From Acidobacteriaceae bacterium (lineage in GTDB: Bacteria > Acidobacteriota > Terriglobia > Terriglobales > Acidobacteriaceae): a stretch of DNA of 50,756 bases. Where the stretch lies: the NCBI GenBank assembly GCA_025350325.1, contig JANXYB010000059.1:1-50756 (forward strand), written 5' to 3'. Under the pieces are notes generated by a model. The model did no database searches and had not been told where the DNA came from. It worked only from the letters and a program-made list of their open reading frames with translations. The position numbers and the translations under genes were made by a program. Position 1 is the first letter of the stretch. Every line of letters starts with the position of its first letter. Below are positions 18,901-27,850 of this stretch, one piece after another.

Positions 18901-21900
18901 TCAAAATTCTAAACGGAAACTGACTTGCCCTTGGCGGTTCGAAATATTCGATCCCTGAGCCGTTACCTGGCCAAACGTAGTGTCACTCTTGTTGTTGTCA
19001 GGGCCATTGAACTGGGTTCGATTGAAGGCGTTGAAGTAATCCACCGAGAGAATCGCCTTGAACCGTTCTCCAATGTAGAAATTCTTCTTGGCATTTAGAT
19101 TTTCCAGAAGCAATGGGGCATTTCTCATTCCCCCATAGTTCCTCTGGGCATCGCCGATAACGTACTGGGAAGGTGTCAAGCTGAAGGCATTGGGGTCATA
19201 CATCTGCGCCTTCGCTATCTTTCCGGTGAAGTAGTCGCGCACGCGGCTGTAGGAAGCAGTCTTCAGGCTGACATCTTTGTTCCTGTTCGGACGGTTGAAC
19301 CCGTTGGGGAAAGGCGACCCGTTTTCACCGGGCCCGTTCACCGTTCCGGACTCATAATCCAGGATCCAGCCGACCTGCCATCCGCCGGCGAGGTTGCCCA
19401 ACTTGTGGTTGTTGATGTGCTTCTTGCCAGGACCGATTGGCAACTCATAAGTTCCGCTGGCTTTCAAAGTCTGCGGCTCGTCTGCATTGGAAATCGCCCA
19501 CTCCGGTTTCTGGTTGTACTTATTGATGCCCCCCGATGTAAAGCTTGAGAATCCGCTGCTGGTATTGTCCATCAGGCGGGAGAGCGTATAACCCGCGAGG
19601 AAGGACAATCCGTTCGAGAAGCGTTTTTCAATCTCGATTTGTGCGGCCTCATAGTAAGTCGTTCCGTAACCTTCAAAGTTGTTGAAGATGTACGAGTACT
19701 GTGGATAGGGTACTAGCGCCTGGGCGACGGTCGCGGAACCCCCGAAGTCATTCACAAAGTTGGGATAGGGTAGCGGAACCCCATCCAAAGATGTTTGGCC
19801 GGGCGCGAAAACGTCCGCCAGCTTGGGCCCCAGCGAAGCATCGTACTTGGGATCCATCTGGTCAATGCGATTGTTCTGACTGGGCAAATGAATAATGCGG
19901 TTACCCACCCACGCTGCAGTCACAAACATGTTATAGGGCAATTCGCGCTGCAGGTTCATATTCCATTGCTCGCTGTACGGAGCGTAGCCATCTTTCTTCT
20001 TGCTGAAGGCATGAATCGTGTTTCCGGCTCCGAGCCCGGGGCTGAACGGTGTCGGTGTAACGGCGGGGATTGCATTCGCGGGATTGTCCCAATTTCCGAC
20101 CGAAGAAGTAAAACTACCCGTAGTGCCGCGCGTAAATGAACCGGTCAACAGGTTGCCGTAGCCGACAGCGACCTTGTTGGTGCCGTACTCATAAGCGCCC
20201 CCATCGAGAAACGCGATGTCCATTCCGCCCTGCACTACAGTCTTCTTATTCAGTTGATAGGCAAAACCGAAACGCGGGCCAAAATGACCATAGTGAATGT
20301 CGCCGCGAGTAAATCCTGCACAACCAGTGCAGTTGCCGAACTTGCTCGCCGCACCGGCAATGTTGCCGCCCGGGAACGTTCCCGGGTTGTCTGGATTGAA
20401 GAAGACAATGCGGTTGTTGATTTCTGTAAAGGGCGCCTGAATATCCCAACGGAGGCCTAAGTTCACCGTAAGCCTGGGAGATATCTTGATGTCATCCTGA
20501 AAATAGGGGGAAAATGCCCAGTTGCGCAACTTCAACTCCTGGGAGTTGCTACGATTGTCAGAATCCGGAAGACCTAGCAGGAAACTGGCAAACGCGTTGC
20601 CATAATTTCCAAAATTCGGGTCACTTGGATTTGGAATCGAAGTTTGTGAATTGCTGAAGTTGAAGTGTCCACCTTCAGTTTGTTCCTCGTTGTCGTCCTG
20701 GTAGGCACGGCGGAAATCAATGCCCATGTTGAAGGTGTTTCGCCCCTTGGTCCATAGCCAGTTGTTCACGATCGCGATTCCCAACTTGCGGTTGATCGAC
20801 TGGAACCAGGAACCTTGGGTGCCCCAGCAAGTATAAGTTCGCGAGTTGTTACACTGATCGCTATTTGGACCAAAGGTTATGTTGGGTGGAATGTTTTCAC
20901 TCGTAACCGCTGAGAATGTGGCTCCCTTTGTGATGTTGAATTGGTTGTTAATTTCGCCGATCCAGCCGATTCCGGCAGTCATCACCAGGTGGGCCGAAAG
21001 CGCGTTGTTGTAATTCAGCAGGAACACGCTGCCGAGTGACGGTTCAAACTTCTGGCTGTTGAGGGGATTGGGCGCAAGGGCCAGTGGATGGTAGTCGAAG
21101 CTATGAGTGGAGTAGCTGTTGCGCCACTGGCTGTAGTGCAGGCTCTGCTTCGATGTCAGCGTTTGGTCGACGACGAAACCCCACACGTGCTGAATAATTG
21201 GACTGATATACGGCGCAAAGCTCCTGTTGCTGAGTAGGCCGCCTGGTCCGGAGCCCGGACGGTTTGGATCGGGAATATACTGCAAAATCGACGATGAGAG
21301 TGCACTAATCCGGCCCGGAGGGATGATGTTTCCCGGGAACGGCTGGCCGGTTTGCGGGTCGTAGATTGGAATAAGGCTGCCATTGGCATCCACAAGGTCA
21401 CTGAAATTGCCGGTCTTCTCCAGCACAGTGGGCACGGTAGAAACGTCAGTATCTTCGTTATTCTGCTTGTACCACTCCTGACTGTAATACCCGAAAGTTC
21501 TGTTGCGGCCATCGTAGAGGTGAGGAATCCCGATGGGTCCGCCGACGCTGAAGCCGTAATTGTTCTCGTGATCTGGGGGAGGTTTATTTCTGCCACCCCA
21601 AGCGGGGCCGTTGAAAAAGCCTACCGAATCGAACAAGCTGTTGCGATTGAACTCGAACAAGTCACCGTGGTACTTGTTGGTCCCAGACTTCATCTGGTAA
21701 GTCAGCGCGCCCTGCCCAAGGCCGAACTGAGCGGAAAAGGTTGAGCGCTCGACCCGGTACTCACTTACCAACTCAAAAGGCGGGTTGAAGTTGGTCGTGT
21801 AGCCTTCCGTTTCCGGCTGCGGGGCCGGGATGCCGTTGTAGACGATCTCCTGTTCAAAGTCGACACCGCCGCTGACACGGTGCGAAAAGGTGTTCCCCGT

Positions 21901-22458
21901 GGTACCTGGCGCCGTGAACTGAAGCTGATCGACCTGCCGTCCTCGCCCCGATACTTCTACCGGCAGCGCGGCCACAACAATCGGCTCGATGGTACTGCCA
22001 ATCTCTGGCGCGGTTGTGTTGAGCGCAATCAAATCGGCGGTAACCTGAACGGTTTCGCTGGCGGCGCCTGTGGCCACTTGAACATCGATGGTTGCGGTTG
22101 TGCTCACTTCTACGTTGACGCCTGCTTGGATCGCGGTTTTAAATCCGGCTGCCTCAACCGCTACCCGATATCTGCCAGGATTCAGACCTTTGAAAAAATA
22201 CGTCCCAACGCTGCTGGATACCGTGCGACTGGAAACAGACGTATCTTCGTTGGTGATTGTTACTTTTGCGTTTGAAACTACTGCGCCGCTCGTATCAGTA
22301 ATGGTGCCGGTAACGCCTGCACTTGCTTGCGCGAACGCAAAGCGAGGGGCGGAAAGCGCCACACATGCAATTGCGAATCCGATGACGAAGGCAATCCCGG
22401 GTACCGGAATTGACAGACGCCGCCTATGGGTCTTGTGAATCTTGAGTGCAATTATCAC
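18901..22458 (-). CDS. Oar-like TonB-dependent receptor with carboxypeptidase-regulatory-like domain
   Basis: A 1185-residue outer-membrane protein of the large acidobacterial TonB receptor type. After a long signal peptide (ending SAPRFAFAQ, about residue 44) comes a carboxypeptidase-regulatory-like beta domain (GVTGTITDTSGAVVSNAKVTI through VEAAGFKTA, about 48-115). A plug region follows (VDFEQEIVYNGIPA, YRVERSTFSAQFGLGQGALTYQMKSGTNKYHG), then a beta-barrel ending with aromatic GQVSFRLEF, the usual Bam signal. The start is GTG 22458, preceded by GAGGAGG five bases away. Such receptors import glycan oligomers or other large nutrients using TonB energy. A LacI-type operator candidate lies 127 bases upstream and a LacI gene lies nearby. 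No SusD partner is present. Substrate unknown. Confidence 0.88.
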   Translation of the reverse strand: MIIALKIHKTHRRRLSIPVPGIAFVIGFAIACVALSAPRFAFAQASAGVTGTITDTSGAVVSNAKVTITNEDTSVSSRTVSSSVGTYFFKGLNPGRYRVAVEAAGFKTAIQAGVNVEVSTTATIDVQVATGAASETVQVTADLIALNTTAPEIGSTIEPIVVAALPVEVSGRGRQVDQLQFTAPGTTGNTFSHRVSGGVDFEQEIVYNGIPAPQPETEGYTTNFNPPFELVSEYRVERSTFSAQFGLGQGALTYQMKSGTNKYHGDLFEFNRNSLFDSVGFFNGPAWGGRNKPPPDHENNYGFSVGGPIGIPHLYDGRNRTFGYYSQEWYKQNNEDTDVSTVPTVLEKTGNFSDLVDANGSLIPIYDPQTGQPFPGNIIPPGRISALSSSILQYIPDPNRPGSGPGGLLSNRSFAPYISPIIQHVWGFVVDQTLTSKQSLHYSQWRNSYSTHSFDYHPLALAPNPLNSQKFEPSLGSVFLLNYNNALSAHLVMTAGIGWIGEINNQFNITKGATFSAVTSENIPPNITFGPNSDQCNNSRTYTCWGTQGSWFQSINRKLGIAIVNNWLWTKGRNTFNMGIDFRRAYQDDNEEQTEGGHFNFSNSQTSIPNPSDPNFGNYGNAFASFLLGLPDSDNRSNSQELKLRNWAFSPYFQDDIKISPRLTVNLGLRWDIQAPFTEINNRIVFFNPDNPGTFPGGNIAGAASKFGNCTGCAGFTRGDIHYGHFGPRFGFAYQLNKKTVVQGGMDIAFLDGGAYEYGTNKVAVGYGNLLTGSFTRGTTGSFTSSVGNWDNPANAIPAVTPTPFSPGLGAGNTIHAFSKKKDGYAPYSEQWNMNLQRELPYNMFVTAAWVGNRIIHLPSQNNRIDQMDPKYDASLGPKLADVFAPGQTSLDGVPLPYPNFVNDFGGSATVAQALVPYPQYSYIFNNFEGYGTTYYEAAQIEIEKRFSNGLSFLAGYTLSRLMDNTSSGFSSFTSGGINKYNQKPEWAISNADEPQTLKASGTYELPIGPGKKHINNHKLGNLAGGWQVGWILDYESGTVNGPGENGSPFPNGFNRPNRNKDVSLKTASYSRVRDYFTGKIAKAQMYDPNAFSLTPSQYVIGDAQRNYGGMRNAPLLLENLNAKKNFYIGERFKAILSVDYFNAFNRTQFNGPDNNKSDTTFGQVTAQGSNISNRQGQVSFRLEF

Positions 22459-22840
22459 GTGGCCTCCTCAATGCTGTTCCGTCTCTTTGCGAGATCGCTT
22501 CAACCCCTGATATGAAACACCGACAGCGGAGTCGATCATAGGTTGCGGTCGTGGGGAAGACATGGAATCAGATCCCGAAGTTTTATGGTAACGATTCCAT
22601 AGCGACCGAATATACTTCCGATCAAATCGGACTGTCAAGCGGATTATTAGAGTTCTTGTTGCCGTTTTAGGGTCGAGGATTTCGTTCTGCGAGCGACTTT
22701 CCAACACTCAAACACATCTCGTTTGTCAGCATTAAACTTTCCGGTCACATTCTTGCTGAGCAGCCAGTATCTGTTGCGTGTAACCCGAACTAAATGCCCC
22801 TCCGACCAAGAGATAGGCGGCAGTCTTGCATCTTTGGGAT
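22459..22840. other. Upstream region of the TonB receptor gene
   Basis: No gene seen. It holds the receptor's ribosome-binding site and the LacI-type palindrome at 22585-22600. On the minus strand TTGATC followed 18 bases later by TATGGA could be a weak promoter whose -10 overlaps the palindrome, which would suit repression. Short open frames here lack protein-like composition. Confidence 0.4.
22585..22600. promoter_or_regulatory. Candidate LacI-family operator
   Basis: ATGGTAACGATTCCAT is an imperfect palindrome (six of eight positions symmetric) centred on CG. It fits the general LacI-family/cre pattern TGNNANCGNTNNCA at every fixed position. It lies 127 bases upstream of the TonB receptor start, and a LacI-family regulator is encoded at 25420-26487. 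Binding by that regulator is inference. Confidence 0.45.
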
Positions 22841-23100
22841 TTATTTGATTGCAGATTGAGGAGCCGTAGATAGAGGTCCCAGCCTTTTCGCCACCTCGGT
22901 GAAATGGCCGTTGCCGTCGTTGTGATACACGAGCATGCTGATCGGGTTCAGCGCCCTGGCAATTTTGATTGCTGCTGCGCGTGGGCTTGGGGTTGTGATT
23001 GCGGTGGCGGAGTTTGGGCAGGCTGCGCAGCAATTAAGTCGATGCCGAGACACCCCGTCGCAAGCAACAAGCCAACGCCGCAAATGCGCTTCGCGCTCAT
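22841..23100 (-). pseudogene. Remnant of a secreted protein, possibly FG-GAP/CRTAC1-like
   Basis: An ATG at 23100 overlaps the CRTAC1 stop (ATGA) and encodes a signal-peptide-like start (RICGVGLLLATGCLGIDLIAA) and a Pro/Gln-rich stretch, then stops after about 50 codons (TGA near 22948). Immediately afterwards another frame reads LVYHNDGNGHFTEVAKRLG, the hallmark of an FG-GAP/VCBS repeat as in the upstream CRTAC1 protein, before stopping at 22841. Tight coupling plus a broken second domain suggests a former gene that lost most of its length and gained a frameshift. The short first piece could still be made as a small secreted peptide. Moderate to low certainty. Confidence 0.4.
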
Positions 23101-25004
23101 GGTTTTCTATCCGACAAAGGAGATCCGATCGCGGCCCAAGCAGGAACCGGGCATGGTTGCCCCCCACATAGAGCCGCGGTGATTCCCTTCCCTTCGGTGA
23201 TCGTGAAGATGCGGTCAACGGCCGGGAGTCTGACTGTCTCTTTCGCGCCGGAAGGCCATTGAATCTGCGCGGTCCCCGCGTCAGTCGCATCTCCCAGTCC
23301 GAAGTGCGGCCGTTGATCGTTCGTCGAAACGTAGCTTCCGCCGCTTAGCACATCCTGGCGTTGACGCATGCCGTTGGCCGTCAAATAGACGGTGGCGCCT
23401 ACTGCGTCACGGGGACTCTTGGCCCCGCCCACGAGCTTCAACTCCACCCAATGGTGGTGATCTGGGTTTACATTCCTCAGCAGCACCGGCGGTCCATCCA
23501 TCGCATTAATGATTACGCCGATTTTGCCTTCATTGAAAATGTCCCCAAAAGCGGCCCCGCGTCCCGCTATAGCCTTCGCCAGCCCTGAGCCTCCCCCCGG
23601 CGGAACCGGTTCAAACTTGCCATCGCGAATGTTGCGGAACAACAGCGGTCTCTGCGCATACGATGTGCCCCAATCCAGACGATCAGCGGCGGGATAAATG
23701 TGGCCGTTGACGAACATCAGGTCTAGCCACCCATCGTTGTCATAGTCGAGGAACCCCGTTCCCCACCCAAGGAATGGTATGGATGTTTTGCCTATGCCGG
23801 AGCGCATTGAGACTTCAGTAAAGCTGTTGTTGCCATCGTTGCGAAACAGCAGCTTGTACTCATCGGAAAAATCGGTGATGGCGAAATCCAGCAGGCCGTT
23901 GTTCAGGTAGTCCCCTACGGCGATGCCCATCGATGCAACCTCGCGCCCGTCCTCATTCAGCCCAAACCCCGACGTGTAGCTCGCGTCTTCAAAGGTTCCA
24001 TCGCCGCGATTGAGATAGAGATAGCTCAGCGTGGAGTCGTTGGCGACCAAGAGATCAACTTTGCCGTCATTGTTCACATCGACAAAAACAGGGGTAAGCC
24101 CGTAGTAGCGGTTTTTCTCATCGGCAACACCGGCTTTCATGCTCACGTCGGTGAATGTGCCGTCGCCGTTGTTGTGGAAGAGGTGGTCCGGCTCCCCCTG
24201 CAGATTTTTGGGCCCGCACATGACATGCTCCCCGCGAAACTCGCAGTAGGAAAAGCCTGTGGCCTTGGTTTTCTCGTATGGCAGATCGTTGCGATCGAAG
24301 TGAACATAGCCGGAAACGAACAGATCTAGCCGGCCATCTCGGTCGTAGTCTCCCCATGTTGCGCCGGCCGACCAATTGCCTAGGGTGACTCCAGCCTTAT
24401 CGGCCACATCGGTAAATGTGCCGTCGTGATTGTTATGGAACAGGCGGTTCTTTCCGTAGTTACTCACGAAGATGTCGGGCCACCCGTCGTTATCGTAGTC
24501 AGCTATGGCCACGCCGAAGCCCCACCGATCGTTGGTCACGCCGGCTTTCGCAGCCACATCGGTAAACGTACCATCATGATTGTTGTGGAACAAGGCAGCG
24601 TGCGGCGGTTTCTCCTTGCCGTCCATCGCGTCAAACGTTGAACCGTTGACCAGATAAATGTCGAGCCAGCCGTCGTTGTCGTAGTCGATAAGGGCCACCC
24701 CTGAGCCGTTAGTGTCGATGATTAGTTTCTTGTCCGCGCCGCCCATCTTGTGGCTCCAACCGGAGAGCCCAGCTTCTTCTGTAATGTCTTTGAACACCAC
24801 CGGGCCGGAATCCACAAAGCCGCTGCCGGTGATGGGCCGCTTCTCCAGACTTTGCTCAGGCGTCCGGTTGCCGACCGCTACGGCCTGGGCTTTGATTGGC
24901 CTCTGCAACGGCGGTTCCGACACCAAAACAAGCTGCGCGCGTGTACTGGCCGCAAGAAGTGACACGGCCAACGCGACGACGAAACACGAATGAGTGTGCC
25001 GCAA
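23097..25004 (-). CDS. CRTAC1 family protein with FG-GAP/VCBS repeats and ASPIC/UnbV domain
   Basis: A secreted protein of about 635 residues. After a signal peptide (FVVALAVSLLAASTRAQ) and the domain start VFKDITEEAGL come at least seven FG-GAP/VCBS repeats with Asp-rich calcium-binding-type loops (DYDNDGWLDIYLVN, LFHNNHDGTFTDVAAKAGV). A C-terminal ASPIC/UnbV domain follows (PRDAVGATVYL, SGGSYVSTNDQRPHFGLG, IQWPSGAKETV). The family forms a beta-propeller of unknown function. TTG 25004 has GGAGG six bases upstream and starts at the signal peptide; an in-frame ATG lies at 25076. It lies downstream of LacI and upstream of the TonB receptor on the same strand. Role inferred only from context. 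Confidence 0.85.
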   Translation of the reverse strand: MRHTHSCFVVALAVSLLAASTRAQLVLVSEPPLQRPIKAQAVAVGNRTPEQSLEKRPITGSGFVDSGPVVFKDITEEAGLSGWSHKMGGADKKLIIDTNGSGVALIDYDNDGWLDIYLVNGSTFDAMDGKEKPPHAALFHNNHDGTFTDVAAKAGVTNDRWGFGVAIADYDNDGWPDIFVSNYGKNRLFHNNHDGTFTDVADKAGVTLGNWSAGATWGDYDRDGRLDLFVSGYVHFDRNDLPYEKTKATGFSYCEFRGEHVMCGPKNLQGEPDHLFHNNGDGTFTDVSMKAGVADEKNRYYGLTPVFVDVNNDGKVDLLVANDSTLSYLYLNRGDGTFEDASYTSGFGLNEDGREVASMGIAVGDYLNNGLLDFAITDFSDEYKLLFRNDGNNSFTEVSMRSGIGKTSIPFLGWGTGFLDYDNDGWLDLMFVNGHIYPAADRLDWGTSYAQRPLLFRNIRDGKFEPVPPGGGSGLAKAIAGRGAAFGDIFNEGKIGVIINAMDGPPVLLRNVNPDHHHWVELKLVGGAKSPRDAVGATVYLTANGMRQRQDVLSGGSYVSTNDQRPHFGLGDATDAGTAQIQWPSGAKETVRLPAVDRIFTITEGKGITAALCGGQPCPVPAWAAIGSPLSDRKP

Positions 25005-25419
25005 CGGGCGACCTCCACCGGTTGAGTCTATCGCAGGTGCAAGATGGCCCGCGCTGCATGACGGCGCGACCTTCATTAATTCAGGTATGGCCCCTGCACG
25101 GCTGATTCATTTGCGTGTATTGATCAGGGCTGCAAGGCAGATTCCGAGACCTCGCCAGTCTACACATCAATACTGTGCGCATCTCGATCCCCGGGGACGA
25201 ACCTTTGCAATATCAAATGTGTTGAACGTTGAATAGTTTCCGTTCAGGAGCGTAGCCCCGCCGATGTTCACCTAGGCGGTTGCAGGGCTCTGCACTGCCC
25301 GTGTCAACAGGCACGGTAACATTGCCAATTCATCCGTTTGAAATTCTGACCGTGCGTGTGAACTATCTTCAGCAGCAATAAGACATATCGTATGGGCGAA
25401 AAGACCGGTAGACGGCTTT
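25005..25419. other. Intergenic region between LacI and CRTAC1 genes
   Basis: This 415-bp region holds the ribosome-binding site of the CRTAC1 gene and presumably its promoter. No open frame with protein-like composition, clear terminator or LacI-type palindrome was found. A 5-base hairpin around 25298-25315 (CCGTG/CACGG) is too weak to call. Confidence 0.4.
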
Positions 25420-26487
25420 TCAGCTGGGCCCGGCCTTGTCGCTTGAAACGCTCGCCGGAGTGCATCCGCAGGAACTGCGCTGAATGAGCCGCGTTTCAAG
25501 CGTGACTTGTCGTGTTCGCTTGGAATGAGCAGGCAAGCCATTACGACTGCCCAGGAGTTGGTCGAAAAGAAGCTCAGCTGTAACACGTCCAATCTCTTCA
25601 ACCGGTTGCTGTACGACGCTTATAGACGGGCGAACAGCCGATGCTAGTTCGAAATCATCGAAGCCTAACAAGGCAACAGACTTCGGCACACGCACATTCA
25701 GCTTTTGCAGAGCTTCATAAGCGAAGATTGTCGTACTGTTTTTGAGCGTGAACAGGGCATCTGGAGGGTTGGCACCGGCCAGCATACTCTCAATGGAGTA
25801 CTCGGCCGACTTGTAATCCTTGATTGACGTGTCGAGCGTGTAGGGAATCCCCGCGGATTCAACCGCCGCACGATATCCCCGAATACGTTCTTGAATTGTG
25901 AAAAGGGTGCTCTCTCCGGTAAGACAGACGATGCGTTTGTAGCCATGATCGATTAAATGACGTGTAGCAAACCTTGCTCCCTTGAAGTTGTCAGTCACAA
26001 CCGAGGCAATCGACGAGTTGGAGATTGGGCGATCAATAGCCACGACTGGCACAGATAGTCGATCGAGCAGGTCGCGCAAAGTCTGATTTTGTGAATTTGC
26101 AGGTGCGATGATGAGACCATCCACCCGGTGCCTCGTGAGAATGTGTATGTTCTCAATCTCAGCGTGTGGATCATTGTGTGACGTCGTCACAATAAGGAGC
26201 GAGTCATGGGCACGGGCTACCGCTTGTGCTGCCTCTGCGCAGCTGGAAAAAAACGGATCGGCGATACTGGGTATGATCAAGCCTATGGTGTTGGTCCGAA
26301 CGCCTTTGAGCACGCGCGCCGCCTGATTCGGCATATAACCCAACGCCTCGATCACACGACGTACTCGGGCTAACGTCATCGGACTGACGCGATCTCCGCC
26401 GTTGATTACGCGAGAGACAGTGGTGGTACCAACGCCCGCTTTCCTTGCAACTTCGCTAAGAGTTGGAGGTGGACTTCTTTTCTGCAT
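25420..26487 (-). CDS. LacI family transcriptional regulator
   Basis: A 355-residue repressor-type protein. The N-terminal helix-turn-helix is at residues 10-31 (TLSEVARKAGVGTTTVSRVINGG), the hinge helix at about 54-62 (NQAARVLKG), and the periplasmic-binding-protein-like sugar domain starts at IGLIIPSIADPFF (about 68) and includes VDGLIIAPANSQ and LLGFDDFELASAVRPSISVV. ATG 26487 is chosen because it places the helix-turn-helix at the usual distance from the start; the frame is open to 26619. LacI proteins usually repress carbohydrate-uptake genes until a sugar effector binds. The adjacent CRTAC1 and TonB receptor genes, and the palindrome at 22585, are its most likely targets. Confidence 0.9.
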   Translation of the reverse strand: MQKRSPPPTLSEVARKAGVGTTTVSRVINGGDRVSPMTLARVRRVIEALGYMPNQAARVLKGVRTNTIGLIIPSIADPFFSSCAEAAQAVARAHDSLLIVTTSHNDPHAEIENIHILTRHRVDGLIIAPANSQNQTLRDLLDRLSVPVVAIDRPISNSSIASVVTDNFKGARFATRHLIDHGYKRIVCLTGESTLFTIQERIRGYRAAVESAGIPYTLDTSIKDYKSAEYSIESMLAGANPPDALFTLKNSTTIFAYEALQKLNVRVPKSVALLGFDDFELASAVRPSISVVQQPVEEIGRVTAELLFDQLLGSRNGLPAHSKRTRQVTLETRLIQRSSCGCTPASVSSDKAGPS

Positions 26488-26877
26488 TTTCGTTGGCCGT
26501 TTAATTCTGCTGCGGTAGCAAGAGTCTATGCCTGCCATGGTGATGTACACAACCGCACTATTCCAAGAAAGATCATAAAGATGAACTAGTACGCACAGGT
26601 GGGCGATTTCCAACTCCATCGTGTCGCTGAATGTTCTCGGAAATGATGAACAGATACGAGCTTCCCAAGGTCCGCCGTGATTTCGTTATAGCGACGTACA
26701 GCCTGTTCGAATCGACCCGGATGGCTATTTCGTTGGAATGGGTGGCACTTTGAACGTCCGCGGCGTCCCCGTTTTGGATCGGCAATGTTGAGAGGTCGAA
26801 CGTGTGACTCATCCACACAGGTGGGTTTGCCTGGCGACTGCGTCAGCTTACTTGTAGGCATGATCTGCCACAAACAA
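26488..26877. other. Intergenic region, no gene seen
   Basis: This 390-bp region lies between the HMCES-like gene's stop and the LacI start, both on the minus strand. Two overlapping minus-strand frames (26573-26894) lack ribosome-binding sites and recognisable composition. It probably holds the LacI promoter, but I could not pick a convincing one. Confidence 0.4.
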
Positions 26878-27597
26878 TCAGAGCGGGAGCGCACCGGATT
26901 CCGCAGCGGCGATAACCCTCTTTAACAACTCTGGCCCAGTGTTGCGCACATTGTTGACCTTCGGGTTAGCCGCATACATTTCCATGGCCTCTGAGTCGAA
27001 GGGGCGCAAGAGGTCGAGCGGCAGTCGTTCCTTCTCCTCACGGTCGAGCCAGCGATCATAGTCTCGCGGATGCAGTATGACAGGCATGCGAGGATGTATC
27101 CGCGCCATAAGTTCGTTGGCCTCGGTGGTCACGACGGCGAACGACTGGAGCCAATGGCCCTGTGCGTCTTTCCATCCGTCCCAGATGCCCGCAAACGCGA
27201 AGGGGCTCCCATTCACCAGTTCGAAAGCATACGGCTGCTTCGGCGCCTTGCCTGCTTTCGGCCACTCGTAGAATGCGTTTGCCGGGATGAGGCATCTTCG
27301 CTTCTTCACCGGTTCCCGCCAGGTCTTAGCCGTCGCTATCGTTTCCGCTCGCGCATTGATTGTGGAGAGACCTTTCACTTCCTGAATGTCCTTGGTGAAG
27401 AAGGGAACCAGACCCCAGCGTGCCAGCACCAGCTCGCGCGCACCCGTGTCTCGACTCTGCCGGATGATGGGCTGATAAGTTGTCGGTGCGACGTTGTAGT
27501 CATCATCTGGCATCGGCATGTCCGCAGGGCTCGGTTCGGCATGAAACCACTCCGCGATTTTCTGCTTATCGCCACGCCGCACGTATCGACCGCACAT
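26878..27597 (-). CDS. SRAP/HMCES-type abasic-site processing protein (YedK family)
   Basis: A 239-residue protein with all SRAP marks: Cys2 directly after the initiator Met, which becomes the N-terminal residue that crosslinks abasic sites in single-stranded DNA; Asn81 in NARAET; Glu111 in AFYEW; and His168 in IHPRMPVIL. The family shields abasic sites at replication forks through a thiazolidine DNA-protein crosslink. Length is close to E. coli YedK (222). It is divergent from a ligase remnant at 27702, a pairing that fits a DNA-repair patch. The start is ATG 27597; no alternative would retain Cys2. Confidence 0.93.
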   Translation of the reverse strand: MCGRYVRRGDKQKIAEWFHAEPSPADMPMPDDDYNVAPTTYQPIIRQSRDTGARELVLARWGLVPFFTKDIQEVKGLSTINARAETIATAKTWREPVKKRRCLIPANAFYEWPKAGKAPKQPYAFELVNGSPFAFAGIWDGWKDAQGHWLQSFAVVTTEANELMARIHPRMPVILHPRDYDRWLDREEKERLPLDLLRPFDSEAMEMYAANPKVNNVRNTGPELLKRVIAAAESGALPL

Positions 27598-27701
27598 TTA
27601 GCCCTCCATGAAGATTCGTTCGTCCCTTGATGCTCTGTTCCAAGCATCAGAGGTTAAGAGAGCCAGGCAACCGAGCCGGTTGTTCGTCAAAACGTCCAAA
27701 G

Positions 27702-27850
27702 ATGCCGAAGACGACTCCACTTAAGAAACGTCCCGCAGGATTCATCGAGGCGACGGAGTGCTTGCCCGTCTCAAGGTTGCCCGAAGAGCCGCAATGGAGT
27801 TACGAGATCAAGCTCGACGGATACCGCCTCCATGCCGTCCAGAGCGGAGG
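27702..27850 (+). pseudogene. N-terminal remnant of an ATP-dependent DNA ligase (LigD-type)
   Basis: From ATG 27702 about 50 codons match the start of bacterial ATP-dependent ligase domains: FIEATECLPVSRLPEEPQW and YEIKLDGYRLHAVQSGG, the latter holding the KxDG-type adenylation motif with its catalytic Lys (motif I, about residue 36). After the Gly pair at about 27850 the frame runs into the antisense strand of the recombinase remnant, so the nucleotidyltransferase, OB-fold and any polymerase or nuclease parts are gone. A product of about 90 residues would be inactive. Loss was by a deletion or insertion junction, not a point mutation. Confidence 0.7.

Noticed and set aside
26573..26894. Two overlapping minus-strand frames between LacI and the HMCES-like gene
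   Set aside because: No ribosome-binding site or family features; one overlaps the HMCES-like gene's 3' end.
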